64,000 bases of DNA from Cymodocea nodosa (GCA_036874045.1 CM072336.1:16053001-16117000); one strand, 5' to 3'. Shown: positions 1-12,730, numbered from the stretch's first letter. Translations and numbers: made by a program. The notes: generated by a model not told the origin, from the sequence alone.

Positions 1-59
1 TCACAACCACCTTGACATCTATCTTAAATATGAGAATGACTATGGTAACTCAAGAGGAT

Positions 60-1260
60 AATCCTTAAATTGTAGATTCAAGAGCTTCCCAACACATGAC
101 AAGTTGTCCAACTTCTTCTCTCGCCTTCAACAACTTACTAACTTTTATAGTGTTACTATCATTGATGGTCTTGTTAGATCTCTAGTAGAGAAACCATTGA
201 CGTGACCTTTAAAATTCAACTAGAGCATACCCTTTATGTTCCAAAAATGTTTGTCAACTTACTATTTATCAATGATATCATTATTTAGTTATCCTGTTAT
301 ATGACTTTTTTTTCTTTTCATTGTATCTTTCAAGATTTGCGAACAGAAGTGAGAATTAGTTTGGGCCATAAGAAAAGTTCTAGCAAATATGTTTTGGTTA
401 GTGATACACTATCTCATGGACTTGTGGCTTCATTGTCTTCTACAACTAAGTCTTCTCTTTTGTGGCACTACTAGCTAGGTCATCCATCAATTTAGAAGTT
501 TCATCAAGTCTTGTCATGGTTTTCTATTCCAAATTTTCAATTTAAGTCATGTTAGGTAAATATAGTCGATCCACCTTTTTTAGGATCCAACTTGCCACTA
601 GTCGGGTAATGTTTGATCTTGTTCATTGTGATGTCTAAGGACAGAGTCGTGTCGTGTCTCTCAATGATTATTGGTACTATTTGATTCTTGTTGATGATTA
701 TTCTTGAGTCTATTAAGTGTACCTTTTGAAAGATCATCAAAACATTGTTATTATTGTTAAAAACTTCTTTGCTGAAATTAAAAATTAGTTCACTATTGCT
801 CTAAAGTGTCTTTATACCAATAATACCTTAGAATTTGTTAATGCTTCTTTTCAAAAATTTTGTGTCTCTTAGGGAACTATACATCAAACAACTTATCCTC
901 ATACCTCTCACCAAAATAAGATGGTAGAAGGAAACATCGTCATCTTCTAGACATAACTAGAACTCTCCTTATCCAAATAAAGGTACCAAAATGTTTGTGG
1001 TCTAATGTTATCCTAACTATTACATACCTTATTAATCAGATGCCCTCCACTTCTAAGGGGTGAAGTTCCCATTCATTTCCTTTATCCTAATCATGAGTTG
1101 TCTGAATTGACTCATCGTGTATTTAGGTGTATTACTTATATTCAAGATCTTAGACTTCGTATGAATAAACTTGATACTTGAGTCATCAAGTGTGTATTTG
1201 TTGAAGACTTCAAAACTCAAAATGAATATTAATGTTATCATCCCCTGACTAAATATTATT
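60..1260 (+). pseudogene. Copia protease and integrase remnant
   Basis: Near 75-130 the plus strand reads IVDSRASQHMTS, a decayed form of the aspartic protease block in which the Gly of the DSG triad is Arg. From about 400 to 1250 it resembles copia integrase: a WH...LGHPS zinc-domain piece near 465-490, LMIILE near 690-710 and a target-site block near 870-1050. Stops occur every 20-60 codons. It cannot encode a working protein. Confidence 0.7.
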
Positions 1261-1779
1261 ACACTTTTGTCGATGTCACCTTTTTAAGGACCAATCTTAC
1301 CTTCGAGAAGATTTCAATTAGTATCTCTAATCTTGGTCTCAATCCTATTTTCCTTAGTAATGACCTAATGGAAGATGTCCAACGTGAAATTTCTAGTACA
1401 CTTATAGAAGAAGCAATTGGTAGTGAGAATAGGACCACTAATTGTCCATTGCAAGTGTATCATCGAAGAAGACAACCCTTGAGCACTCTTTGAGCTCCAC
1501 CAATTAAACCCCTTGATTTAAATCCTCCTATCAATCTTGAAACTAACGCCACTACTGTCATCCCTAAGGATGAACTCTCTATTGCCCTTTGAAAAGATAC
1601 TAAATCTTGTACTCAACATCTCATTGCGTATTTCATTTCCTATGGTCATTTAAGCACTTCCAAACATGCTTGTACTTTAGTTGTCTCATTTGAATCTATT
1701 TCAAGGACATACCAAGAGGTTTTAGAGCTACCATACTAGAAGAAAGTTATGGATCAAGAGAAATTTCTTATGGTCTCAT

Positions 1780-2652
1780 GGTATATGAGAGTTAAGTCTC
1801 CTGTCCTATTGATGCCAATCTAGTTTCTTACAAGTGGGTTTACTGTTAAATACAAATCAGATGGTACAATTGAGAGATACAAGGTTCACCTAATTGCCAA
1901 AAGATTTACTTAAGAATATGAGATTAAGTATAAAGAGACATTCTCTCTTGTAGCTCGTCTAAATTCCATTCGAGTATTACTTTCCCTAGTAGTAAATAAA
2001 AGGTGGTGATTACATCAACTAGATGTAAAAATTGTCTTACTTTATGAAAATTTGTCTAAGAAAGTTTATATGGTATAACTACCAGGTTTTGCAATTCAAG
2101 AAGAGCATCAGGTGTGTAAGTTAAAGAAGGTAATTTATGACTTGAAGCAAAATCCAAAGACTTGATTTAATAAACTTAGTCAAGTCATGTTTAGTAGAGG
2201 CTTCAAATGATATGCAATGGATCACTCTATTTTTATACAACAATCAACTCATAGCTATGTTATCTTAGTTGTGTATGTCGATGATATTTTCCTTACAAGA
2301 AGTGATAGCAAAAGTATTACCAAAACCAAGGAGCACCTTGCCCAAGCATTTCAAATAAAAGACTTGAGAAGACTAGGCTACTTCCTTAGGATTGAATTTG
2401 CTTATTTCAAGGACAAAATGGTGTTGTCCCAACATAAATATGCTTTGGACCTTCTCATGGAGACTGACTTCTTAGGTTGCAAACTAAACGATACCCTTGT
2501 TGAGCAAAATCCACCATTTTAAGATACCTCTTCAAAAGAATTGGAAGATCTAAGAGCATAGAGGCGATTTGTTGGAAAGTTCATCTATCTTACTGTTGCA
2601 AGACCTAATATTACTTATACTATGGAATTACTTAGTCAATTCGTGTATAAGC
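1780..2652 (+). pseudogene. Copia reverse transcriptase remnant with YVDD box
   Basis: The stretch at 2217-2522 stays open for 101 codons. It contains VVYVDDIFLTRSD, the polymerase active-site YVDD box, then YFLRIEFAY and LSQHKYALDLL, which are typical of the copia RT-connection region. The upstream RT part (1780-2200) is riddled with stops. After 2530 the start of RNase H (LLSQFV) is visible until the solo LTR interrupts it at 2653. Confidence 0.8.
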
Positions 2653-4223
2653 TGTTAAAAGCCTTATGTTTTGATAATCCAAAAATCTATATGAGAAAAT
2701 AATTTGTATTTCACAAGATGGCTACAATTCAACATACTGTAAATTAGAAGAAAGAAATCGAAAGAATGGCAGATAAACAGATATAGATAATTCAGTAAAT
2801 GCTGCTAGATAAAAATAGGAACTTCGAACAGTTCAAATATTAAGTATTTGAAAGAAAAGAAATTTCGAAAGGTTACTAAGGACAATTATCTGAATAGTTA
2901 AGTTACACATGAGAAACTTAAATATTCATGTAACAAAAAGTCAAAAGCAGTGAAAGATAATTGTTCGAGTTTTCAAAAAATTAACAAGGTTAACTATCCA
3001 AAAATAAAATAGAATCGAAAAGTTAACAGGAGTAACTATTCGAATAGTTAAGTTACACGTGTGAAACTTAAATACTCACATGATAAAAAGCCAAAAAGAG
3101 TGAAAGATAACTGTTCGAGTTTTCGAAAAGTTAACAAGGCTAATTATCTAAAAATAAAATAGAATAAAAAAGTTAACAGGACTAATTATCTGAACTTAAG
3201 TTACAAGTAAGGAACATAAATATCTACGTGACAAATAATCGAAATCCTTGAAAGAAAATCGAAAGTTTAAGAAAGATAACTATCTGAAAGTCAAGCCATT
3301 TCAAAAAGTTAATAGATATAACTATTTGAACTTAAAGACTCACGTGCCAAAATTGAAATCACATGCAGACCTCGAAAATCATGTGAAAAGAATAACTCTT
3401 CAAGTTTTTTGGAGAGTTACAGAATAGCTATTCGAATTTCAAAAGGTTACAACAGCTAACTATCTAAAAATCAAAGAGAATCAAAAGGTTGCATAAAGGA
3501 TAGTATACAGAACGATAACTTATCATATTTAGGATTGGCAGATCAGTAAGTATAGCAGAATGAATTTGTTGAAAAGAAAATATAATCGTTGGATTTACAA
3601 GTATAAATACAAACAGATTATTCAACATCAAAAGAGCTAATAAGAGAGAGATTACATATACAATCATATACAGAGATAAAATACAAATTGTAGATCAGTT
3701 ACCATGATAGATGAAAATTTAATTTAGATTCAATACAGTTAAGAACAAGTTGAAAGCTAGAAATATTGGGAGATAATCAAAGCTCTCAAAGTGTTAAAAG
3801 TTTGATCCGAGAAGGATCATTGATTTTTGGCTTACACCAAAAAGCTACACACTATGTTAGTTTGAGTTTCGACCAGAAAACTCAAAAAGGTTGGTTTGCT
3901 GAAGTTTCAACCTGAAAACTTCTGAGAGGTGTTAGTTAGAGCTACAACCAGAAAGCTCAAGAAGTTGATTCTTACTTCAACCTGAAAGCAAATATATGTA
4001 AATGTTGAGATACTTAATGAAGCCTAAGTGATCTTTGAAGGTAGATTAACTGAGTTGGTAAATCACTTAAAATTTCTTTGTGTTTCTTATTTATATTTTC
4101 ATTGTGCATGTTTATACACCTAGTTAATACTTATGCATTAAATCAATTAATTAAATTAGAAAAAATATAAAATTACACAAATCATCATTCACCCCCATTC
4201 TAGTGAACCATAAGATCCTAACA
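2653..4223. mobile_element. Solo LTR (1571 bp) with 5-bp target duplication
   Basis: The insertion begins TGTTAAAAGCC and ends CCTAACA, the TG...CA inverted ends of an LTR. It is flanked on both sides by TAAGC (2648-2652 and 4224-4228) and interrupts the RNase H reading of the surrounding copia relic. There is no coding sequence. The end resembles long LTRs of SIRE/Maximus-type copia elements, with a CACCCCCATTCTAGTG stretch just before the terminus (family assignment is inference). It fits an element reduced by LTR-LTR recombination. If that reading is right, the LTR reads on the plus strand. Confidence 0.82.
2892..3341. repeat. About 150-bp tandem repeat inside the solo LTR
   Basis: Three diverged copies start near 2892, 3042 and 3192, each beginning with a GAAyAGTTAAGTTACA-like motif and holding GTGAAAGATAA, GTTCGAG and AACAGG motifs. 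Spacing is about 150 bp. A fourth partial copy may start near 3328. Such arrays are common in long plant LTRs and may contain promoter or enhancer units (inference). Confidence 0.7.
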
Positions 4224-4796
4224 TAAGCTACAATAGGTTCATTGGTTAAAGGCATAAAGGGTATTTGTCTACATCAAGGACATAGCTAAGCTAGGACTTT
4301 TATACCATGCTAATTGGCATCACAAGGTTGAAGCATTTTCTAATTCAAGTTTTGCAAGAGATAGGAGAGATAGGAAGTCCACTTCAAGATACCTTACATA
4401 TGTTAGTGGAAATCTAATTACATGGTGGAGTAAGAAACAAAACGTCGTTTCTTGTTCCAATGCTAAAGTAGAATATAGATTGACGAGGGAAATTGGATGT
4501 GAGTTAGTATGGTTAATATCTCTTCTCAAAGAGTTTGAGGTGAGTATTCAAGAGTCAATGTCCATATACTATAATAATCAAGTTGTCATCTATATTGTAA
4601 AATATAAAATGTTTCATGAGCACATGAAGCACATTGAAATTGATTGCCATTATATTTGTGACTTGCTACACTCCATTTATGCCATCCTACGAAGAACTTG
4701 TTGATATTCTCACAAAGTCTTTGAGTTAGAGAGTTTTTTATTATATTTGCAACAAGCTGGGTATAACAAACATATACCTTCTAACTTAAGGGGGAT
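4224..4796 (+). pseudogene. Copia RNase H remnant, after the solo LTR
   Basis: The plus strand resumes the RNase H region: TSRYLTYVSGNLITWWSKKQ near 4370-4440, then a run open from 4480 to 4704 with EIGCELVWLISLL, YYNNQVVIYI and HMKHIEIDCHYI, all recognisable copia RNase H blocks. A purine-rich tract (AAGGGGGA) at 4788-4795 precedes the LTR. Frameshifts near 4440 and 4700 break it. Confidence 0.8.
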
Positions 4797-4903
4797 TGTG
4801 GAAATATGGGTTACTTACTATGATCCAATTAAGGATCTATTTGTGTTAATCTCATATATATTGTACCAACTCTAATTAGTGAAATGATTATGCAATTTTA
4901 ACA
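4797..4903 (+). repeat. Probable 3' LTR of the copia relic
   Basis: It starts TGTGGAAATATGG directly after the polypurine tract and may end at TTTTAACA. It shares a GGATC-ATTTGTG-like core with the short LTR of element B. The right end is uncertain because no 5' partner lies in the window. Confidence 0.5.
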
Positions 4904-5779
4904 ATAGCTAATGAAAATTTGACTAGGCAAAATGTTGACAATGTACAACAAAAAATAGAGAATATAGTCAACATAAATGTAAATGATGACTTTGACACTC
5001 CACTCAAGTAACAATAGAGGTAAACTTCCACATACAACTCAAGTTAGATAATGGTACATGGCTTGTTACAAAAAAAAGAAAAGAAAAGGCAACCACAACC
5101 TCATGTGAAATCATAATGTATTGCAGAATATTTTAAAGATGCAACCTATGCTATTACGAGGATGTGTGAAAAGTAGATGATAAAACATCAAAATATAATA
5201 AATATTTACAAGAGAAGGTTTTCATGTAGAAGAAAATGTTAACGTTATCATTAAAGCAAGGACATTATTTCCAAGAAATCATTGCATTGTGGCTTAAGAT
5301 TGAATGTCTATTTAACACTAAAAGATTTAAAACTATGTAGTTATTTCATCAATCAAAAAGGGCATCAATGCTTAAATCTACCTAAAGAATTAAGACTAGA
5401 ATGATTACAATTCAATTTAGGATAGATTGTTTTGTATACAAGGAAGTTAGTAATGAATTGTGTTATTTGTTGTTATGTATATTGTGTTGACAATGCTTTT
5501 GTGATGTCTTGAACGATACTTGTGTGATGTTATGAGTAACACTCGATTGCTATCAACATAATATTTTTAATTTGGTCACAATGCATTTGTGTTTTATATA
5601 TGTTTGTGTGGAATACTTTTCTGTTAGTATGATATATAACCATGTATGTGTAAGTTTGTGGACAAGATGATGATTATGTAATTTTTTGTTTGTACAATAT
5701 ACTTCATGTTTGTAAAATTTGTTAACTAGATGTTATAGACATTGTTTTATATTATGTATGTTGCTACGACATAATGTCT
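4904..5779. other. AT-rich sequence, no gene recognised
   Basis: No open frame over 60 codons and no domain were recognised. It may be the degenerate 5' part of the Harbinger remnant that follows, since the distance and orientation fit, but nothing in the sequence proves that. Confidence 0.4.
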
Positions 5780-6340
5780 TTTCTTTAATATAGGTGAAAA
5801 TGTTTCCTCAAAATATTAATACTATGTTGTTAATTGATGAAGAAGAGAAAGACACTCTAAGGAAGCAAAGATATCTACTTTCTTTGTGGATTCTCCTCGT
5901 AGGAATCGCAAGTATGTTCAATACTATTTTAATTAATACAAGCTATATTTACAGTAAAGATTAAGCAAATTACATAAGAAGGTTGTTAAATTATTCATTA
6001 CCACATTAAGTTTATAATTATCAAAAGATTTATAAAATGAGTCAATGTGTCTTTCTTAACTTTTACAACTTATTAAGAAATGAATGTATGATAAGAGATA
6101 TCAATAATATCACAATGTAAAAAAAAAAACTTATCATATTCATTATTACAATTAGCTAAAAATCAATGATATAAAGTAACTAGAGAGCGATTTAGTCATT
6201 TTGCTTACATAGTTAACATATATTTTAATGAAATATTTAATGTTATATTAAGCTTGAATCATGGACTTAATAGTAACATCTCTATCATCAACACCAAGTT
6301 GAATTTAAAATAATCCAAATGTCTTCCCATATTCAAGATA
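5780..6340 (+). pseudogene. PIF/Harbinger transposase remnant
   Basis: The plus strand carries decayed blocks YIRRLLNYSLPH, YNYQKIYKMSQCVFLNFYNL and LRNECMIRDINN. These line up with the N-terminal region of the better preserved HARBI1-type transposase at 27825-28115 ([35 protein letters not shown]). Stops are frequent and the catalytic DDE part was not seen. The two copies are diverged members of one family. Confidence 0.72.
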
Positions 6341-6479
6341 CTTTGACATTTTCTAATTCAAATTTTGTTATGATTAATTCCAACATTATCAAAATGTATT
6401 TAACATTTACAAGATTACATTAGATATTATTGATACATATCAAAGCAACAATTTATAGAGATGAAACAAAAAAGTTTAA

Positions 6480-7290
6480 GAATAGAAAAGGAAAATTGTC
6501 TACCTATGCTATAACTTTAACCTCAAGCAACCATAGTGGATTCATTAGCCAAAAGGTTAGGAACTAGAGACAAGATATGCAATAGTTTAGAAAAGACAAT
6601 GTAGAGATCAAGAACAATATTACTCACAAAGTATCTATGAATAAACTTGACTTAAGAATTCTAAATTCAAACTATCAAAGTAGGCAACAAACAACCAACT
6701 CATCTTAATAATATTAGAGTTTCGTGATATTAGTGGTGAGTAGCTCATATATTTTAAGCTCGTGAACAAGAGCACAAAAGATTGTGATGTGCTCCTAAAT
6801 ATTGTGCATTTTTGAAGATCAATAAATACTTATAAACCTTAAAAATTCAGTTGATGATTCATGTCCATACATAAGTTAGAATATATTTCATTTCTTCTCG
6901 GTTGGCTTAAGCATCATTACACTACAATTAATGTTATACTCCATATTATTAAGCATTTGTGAGGTAACCAAAGCATCAACAATGCATCAATCTTCATAGG
7001 CAACATCCTTAACATCCAATAAAGGTTGATTAAGGTGCTTTAGTTGTCTATGGGTTAGTAGAAATCTTTTAAACTATGTGCCCAAAGAAGGTAGTTTTTG
7101 TCATTTAATTTTTTGGAGGAACTATTAGAATCAACTAAGTTTACCAAATGAAGAGTGAATGGTGATTTTTTTTGTAAACACAAAATTTTCAAATAATACA
7201 GATTAATTGATAGAAAATTTAAATTATCATTCAACACAACAATTAAAATAAAGTATGCATAATAGGAAATAAAAATCACATAAAAGAAAT
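6480..7290 (-). pseudogene. Copia gag fragment, minus strand
   Basis: Minus-strand 7279-7055 reads SSKKLNDKNYLLWAHSLKDF, the typical start of a plant copia gag (UBN2-type domain). Continuing to about 6640 gives [27 protein letters not shown] and YGHESSTEFLRF, the next gag blocks, with stops between them. The rest of the element is missing. Confidence 0.72.
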
Positions 7291-7299
7291 TTAAAATGA

Positions 7300-8700
7300 T
7301 TCACCATTAACGACTAGTCCACTCTCAATTTAAACTTCCACTAAATTTTCACTAATAACTCTAGTTTTCAAGACAAAGCTAAAACCAACCACCAAAGAAT
7401 TTTTAGGTCAAAGCTCTTAAATAACCCACTTACAAAACTTTCAAGTCGAAACTTTAAACTAACAACTTCAAATTTTCTAGTTGAAACTTTAAATCAATAA
7501 TTTTATATCTTTGACTCTTCGACACTTTGAAGAGCTTTCTCATATAAAGAATCTAGAATTTTTTGCTCAATATTTTTATGTGGAGTATGTATTTTGTACT
7601 TTGTATTTTTCTCTATTTTCTCTTTTTATCTCCTTCAAGATTTATGAAATTATTTTATTCCTTTAAATTCTAACATTCAATGAGTCACTAAAAATGTAAA
7701 TCTACCATCCTTGTTTGATCTATCAATCTCAAATATAGAAATAAACTATTATAACAATGATCAACTAATTCTATAGAAATAATCTTTGACTAATAAAGAT
7801 GTAGCATATCTATAGAGTTCATTTAAACATAACAAACTTACTCTATTGCGTTTAAACTTGTTCTTTTTCAGTTAGTAGCTTCTTCAAGCATAAGAGTAAA
7901 TACAACAAACTTATTTTGTTAAGTTTACATGAATGTCATGAATCCCTTGTAGAGTTTGTATAAACCTTACGAACTTATTTCATTGGCTTTACATGAATGT
8001 CACAAACCCCTCGTAAAATTTGTGTAAATCTTACAAATTTATTCCATTGGATTTACATGATCGTCACGAACTTCTCATAGGGTTTGTGTAAATCTTAGAA
8101 ACTTATTCTACTAAGTTTACACTTGTCTCAATCTTGTACTCAATTTAAGTTCGTTAAATTTAGGTAAACCTTACAAATTTATTCTATTAGGTTTAACTTT
8201 ACATTTCACACTTGTATTCCTCATATGTTCATTGAGTTTGGGTAGACACTACTAATTTACTCTGTTGAGTTTTTCCTAACATCTTTCCTACCTATAGGCT
8301 CGTTGAGTCTATGTAGTCTTTACAAACTTCCTGTATAGTTTACGTGAACTTGATGAATTTACTCTATTGAGTTTTTCCTTACTACATAAACCCACTTGTA
8401 GCTCCATTGACTCTGTGTGAATCCCACAAACTTATTTTGTTATCTTTAATTGTTCTTTTGGACTATTGATTCATTAAATCTTCTATTTCTTTAGTAATGT
8501 TGCTACATGATTTTTGCTATCTATATATTGTCATAGATTGTCTCTCTAGTCTTTCTTAACACTTGTAAAATACATAATCACATCACATAAGTTTTTACAT
8601 TATCAAAATATAGAGATTCTTTCAAATACCACTTAGGTTTTTACTAAAAGATCAAGAGAGCCCACGAGTTAACTAATTTAGTCACAAAAAATAATAGAAT
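7300..8700. repeat. Degenerate tandem-repeat region, probably LTR-derived
   Basis: From about 7880 to 8460 there are repeated variants of a unit of some 50-60 bp built on CTTACAAACTTATTCTATTGGGTTTACATGA and CACGAACCCCTCGTAGAGTTTGTGTAAA-type motifs (quoted as parts: TTACATGAATGTCA, CTTATTC, GTTTGTGTAAA). No coding potential. It lies just upstream of the minus-strand gag fragment, so it may be the 5' LTR of that lost element (inference). 7300-7880 and 8460-8700 hold nothing I recognise. Confidence 0.55.
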
Positions 8701-9019
8701 CCAAAAACACAAGTTTGAAATCATTGAAAACAGCAGTAGTTGAAGCAAAAAGGTGGAGATAGACCACCAGATATAACCTGGAAAGTTCATTGGCAGTAAA
8801 AGCAGGTGAAGAGAAGTGCTACACTCTTAGTTGTATTGTAAAACACGATTCCCCAACCTAACACATTGAGAGGAGAAGAACCAATGGCACTTTTTCACTA
8901 GAGAGAGTTACAAAGTAGCAAGTGATTGGATATCTAATAATAAGAATATCCATTTACCCATACTACATGAGAATGTATATAATACACACAAAGCACTACA
9001 TCTAATACTCCCCCTCAAG

Positions 9020-10340
9020 TTGGAGTATAAATGTCAAACATGTCTAGCTTGGTACAAAGATTCTCAAATACGCTCACACTCAAACCTTTCATGAAGGCAT
9101 CAGCAAGTTAGTTTAAAAATTAAGTGTATGGAGTGAAAATGAAGTCCTTCATCAGCCTATCTCAAACAAAGTGTGTCAACCTTAATGTGTGTTTCCCTTT
9201 CAAGGAATGTGAGATTGTTGGCAATAAAGATGCTAACCTAGTTGTCAAAATATATAGTCATATGAATGTTGGTGGGGATTTTGAGTTTTTATAAGAATGA
9301 CATCAACCATATCATTTCACATTTTAACCTCTACATTGGAATAAGAAACTACATTTTGGCTTTTTACCATGCTAAGTGGCTAAATTGCCTTTTATGTAAA
9401 TACAAAAACTAAAAGTAACCTTTATCACTTGCATAACTAGAGTCCAAGTACCTTTCAACATGTAAATGCCCATAAGTCCTTTTCCTAGAGCCTTCCTAAT
9501 ATATGTTATAATACAAAGTACCCCCCATCAAATAGGTTCATCCATGATTTGACTGAGTAACTTTACTACATAGACTATATCTAGTCTAGCAATAGTCAAA
9601 TATATTAGTTTCCTAATCAATCCTTTGTACCTTCTTGGATCCTTTAGTAGTATGGAGAATGCTTCAATTCAATGGATGTATTTTTTTGTTTGCATCTTGT
9701 TAATCTAGTCTTCTCTAGTAGATCTAGAACATACTTTCTTTGAGACAAGAAGAGTCTTTCACTAACATATGCAAATTCAATCCTTAAAAAATATCTTGGT
9801 TTCCACATATTCTTTATGACAAAATGTCTATTAAGGTACTCTTTCATGCTGTAATGACTACCAAATCAACACTTATATACAAGATGTCATATACATATAT
9901 TGCAAGTATACCACATTCACCATCTATTTTTCCATAGAACATAGAATGCTTAATTGCACATCTATGAAAATGGCCAACACATATAATCCTACTAAATTGG
10001 TCAAACTAAGCTTTAGGATTCTGCTCCAAGACCATAGATCTTTTAAATTGGACCTCTACCCAGTCTTCACCTCAGCAATATATCCAAAAAATTACTCTAT
10101 AAGCATCTACTTAGTGAGATTATCTTAAAGAAAGACATTTTTGACATCCAACTAGAAGATTTGCCAAAACTAATTAACTAAAGAGACAAGAGTATCAAAT
10201 GGAGTCCAAACATACCGCTAGTGAAAAAGTTTCTATATAGTCTATCTTATATGTTTGTGAAAAACCATGAGTAGCCAACTAGGCTTTGTAACAATCAACT
10301 ATTCCATTTGGTTTCAATTTTATAGTATATACTCATCTAC
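9020..10340 (-). pseudogene. Copia RT/RNase H remnant
   Basis: Minus-strand 9847-9644 is open and reads RHFVIKNMWKPRYFLRIEFA and LFLSQRKYVLDLLEKTRLTR, the RT-connection block. Parts toward 10340 look like upstream RT and parts toward 9020 like RNase H, both with many stops. The YVDD box is not preserved in an open frame. Confidence 0.72.
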
Positions 10341-10359
10341 AAGAGATAATATGTACTCC

Positions 10360-12010
10360 AAAAAGATAAGGCACAAGATCCCACAGATCATGTGATCTAG
10401 ATGTGCATATTGGACTAGGTTGAATCATGTCGGTCCAACCTGGCACAATCAAACTATGTCAGTCAATGACATGACATGGTCAAGCAGGCTATATTATGCC
10501 ATGTCCTCATCCAACTATGTCATGCTAGCATAGCAAGTGTAATGGGTCATGCTTGAACTAGTACAATTTGCCCAATACAACCCAAGTAGACACAAGCAAG
10601 TGAGTGATGCTTTGCCACCTCTACACATTATCACAATCATCTCACTTGAGTAAGAGAATTGAACTTGGTAACTAACGAGTTGACACTTAGCAAAGGCAAG
10701 TCAACAAGGGATAAAAGAGAGACAGATGGTTGTAGACTGCTACCCACTATAACTTTTAGTGTTAGCCTCGTTAGGATGGGTTAGGGTGGGCATAATTGTA
10801 TGGGTGTTGGGCAAATTGGGTCTGGTTGTAGGTTGTTGGGGTGTCAAGCACAACTAGACAAGCATTGACTTCCAACAACTATGAGTAAGGTTAACAGGCA
10901 ATGACTTGCAATAACGACAAGGGAGGGTTTGTGGCCATGGGCAACCATGGGAAATGGGAGGAAATGGAGGGAGAAGAAAAGATCTCTCATTTCTCATGGT
11001 GTACCTCATTTGTGTAAGGGAGAAATGAGGGGAAATGTCCTAGGAAAATTTTTTTCCCATCCCCCCTTGTCTAAAGCCCCTAGAAATCACTTGACATCAT
11101 GCATTCATTTCACCCCTTGCATTCATCACCTACATTCGTCGCCCCTCTATGTATATCTCTCTTATCAATCATCATCTACATTCGCCTGCCACACCTACTA
11201 CCTCTCTCCTACATTTATCCATCATTGTCACCCCCATGCGTCCATCTCCCAACCTACATTCGCTCGCCCACCGCCTTACCACTTGCAGAAGCTCACTACC
11301 TCGTCACCTACATCCTACCTAATTTTACCTTCATTTTTCCCCAACTCATCCTTCTATTAAAATCACACATATTTTTCATCAATTTGCAAATATTTCTTTG
11401 TTTGTTAATATTTCTTTGTTTAATTTTGTCTTAGATCAATTTATGTATTTCTTTTTATTAATATTCGTGTAGTTAAATTTAACATTTCGTATAATCTTCA
11501 TCTTAATGTACTAATCCAACAATGCCTAAGAATGTTGCTCATATGGCATATTGTCTATCATTACTTGTATGGCATATAACAGTTCAAATATAATCTTCAT
11601 CATCTCTTATTGTGAATCATAATGAGGATTAGAAAGCTTAGGAATGCAATCAATAAATCCTACTTGCTACATTTATCATCTATTGATACATTCCAATGTA
11701 TTTATTAATATCTTATTTTCATTTAATCAAAGCACGGTAGAAAATCAATATTTTAAACCTTACTTGTTAGGGCTTGTTGATTTTGGTTAAAATAGTATTA
11801 TTTAAAATATTGCTTTACAAGTTGATAATAATTTTTTGTTAATTTATTATTTAATATTTTAAAAATTATTAAATAATGTATTTCTTGTCATTTCCTATAA
11901 CTATACAAATACCTCAAAATTCTTGTTATTTCTTATCATTTCTCATATATGCATAAACAATTTTATATTTCCTATTATGTCCTGTCATTTCTATTTCCCA
12001 TTATTTCAAG
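10360..12010. other. Unclassified insertion in the copia relic
   Basis: This stretch replaces the place where integrase should be. Its left part has GGGAAATGGGAGGAAATGG near 10947 and GGGAGAAATGAGGGGAAATG near 11018. Its right part near 11880-12010 is rich in the reverse-complementary CATTTCC, TTTCCCATTA and CATTTCTC words, so the ends look loosely inverted. That fits a decayed non-autonomous DNA transposon (inference). A pyrimidine-rich open stretch at 10929-11434 has biased Ser/His/Pro/Leu content and no known domain; I do not call it a gene. Confidence 0.4.
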
Positions 12011-12040
12011 TTTTAGCCTAGTATAGAAAGAAACTTGAAC

Positions 12041-12730
12041 AACTCCTTACCTAGATACAAAGCATGAACCATAAGCAATCTTAATAGTAGATATATCAAA
12101 AGGGTGGAAAGTTGATAAAAAAATGTAAAAATAAATGATGTGTAAAGAGATGCTAGAATTTATAATCCAAGAGGTATGTCTAGAAGTAAGCAATAGCAAT
12201 AGTATTAGTACTTCACATGAATGTAGAAGTTTAAGCACTCATGATAGTAGAATTTGTATCTTGTAGCTAAAGGAGCCATTTATAATCTACTTGTCAAATG
12301 ATGATCATACTAATAGTAGCAACAACAGGCAAAGAAGATTAGCTGGTGACATTTACTTATTGTGGTTTGCCAAACTTATTCTAACATTTTCCTAGATATA
12401 AGGCATATACAACTGTCAACAATGGTAATAGTGGATATATCAAAAAGTGTGGAAAGTCTATCAAAAAATATAAAGATACTTGACATACGTGAAGAGAAGT
12501 CAAAATCTATAATCTAGGGGTTATCTTTAAAAGCAAGCAAAATAGTAATGGTACTAGCACCTAAGGTGGAAGTGGGAGCCTAAGCACTCATGTTAGTAAA
12601 ATCTATGGCCTATAATTGAACCACTCATAATCTGAATGAGAAATAATCTAGTTGTGAAATGATTATCATACCAGTAGTAGTAAAACAGGAAGACTAGATG
12701 GTGACATTCGTCCATTGTGGTTTCACATTT
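12041..12730 (-). repeat. Tandem duplication of copia protease segment
   Basis: Two diverged copies, about 12051-12368 and 12393-12727, share start (CTAGATA-AA-GCAT), middle (AGTAGATATATCAAAA, GTGGAAAGT) and end (GGTGACATT, ATTGTGGTTT) in the same order. Minus-strand readings of both resemble copia protease (DIPWIINSS and KDNPWIID-like, with stops). Identity by eye is roughly 70%. The duplication is old. Confidence 0.65.

Larger units (their letters stand above)
1..4903 (+). mobile_element. Ty1/copia relic, 5' end outside window, split by a solo LTR
   Basis: A decayed copia retrotransposon reads left to right in this order: protease, integrase, reverse transcriptase, RNase H, polypurine tract, LTR. 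The order PR-INT-RT-RH is diagnostic of copia. Many stops and frameshifts are present and no domain is intact. The RNase H part is broken after 2652 by a 1571-bp solo LTR and resumes at 4224. gag and the 5' LTR lie left of the window. The element sits on the opposite strand from POL2, probably within the same long intron (inference). Confidence 0.85.

Noticed and set aside
10929..11434. Two overlapping plus-strand open frames rich in His, Ser, Pro and Leu
   Set aside because: Pyrimidine-rich, low-complexity sequence in an unclassified insertion; no conserved motif.
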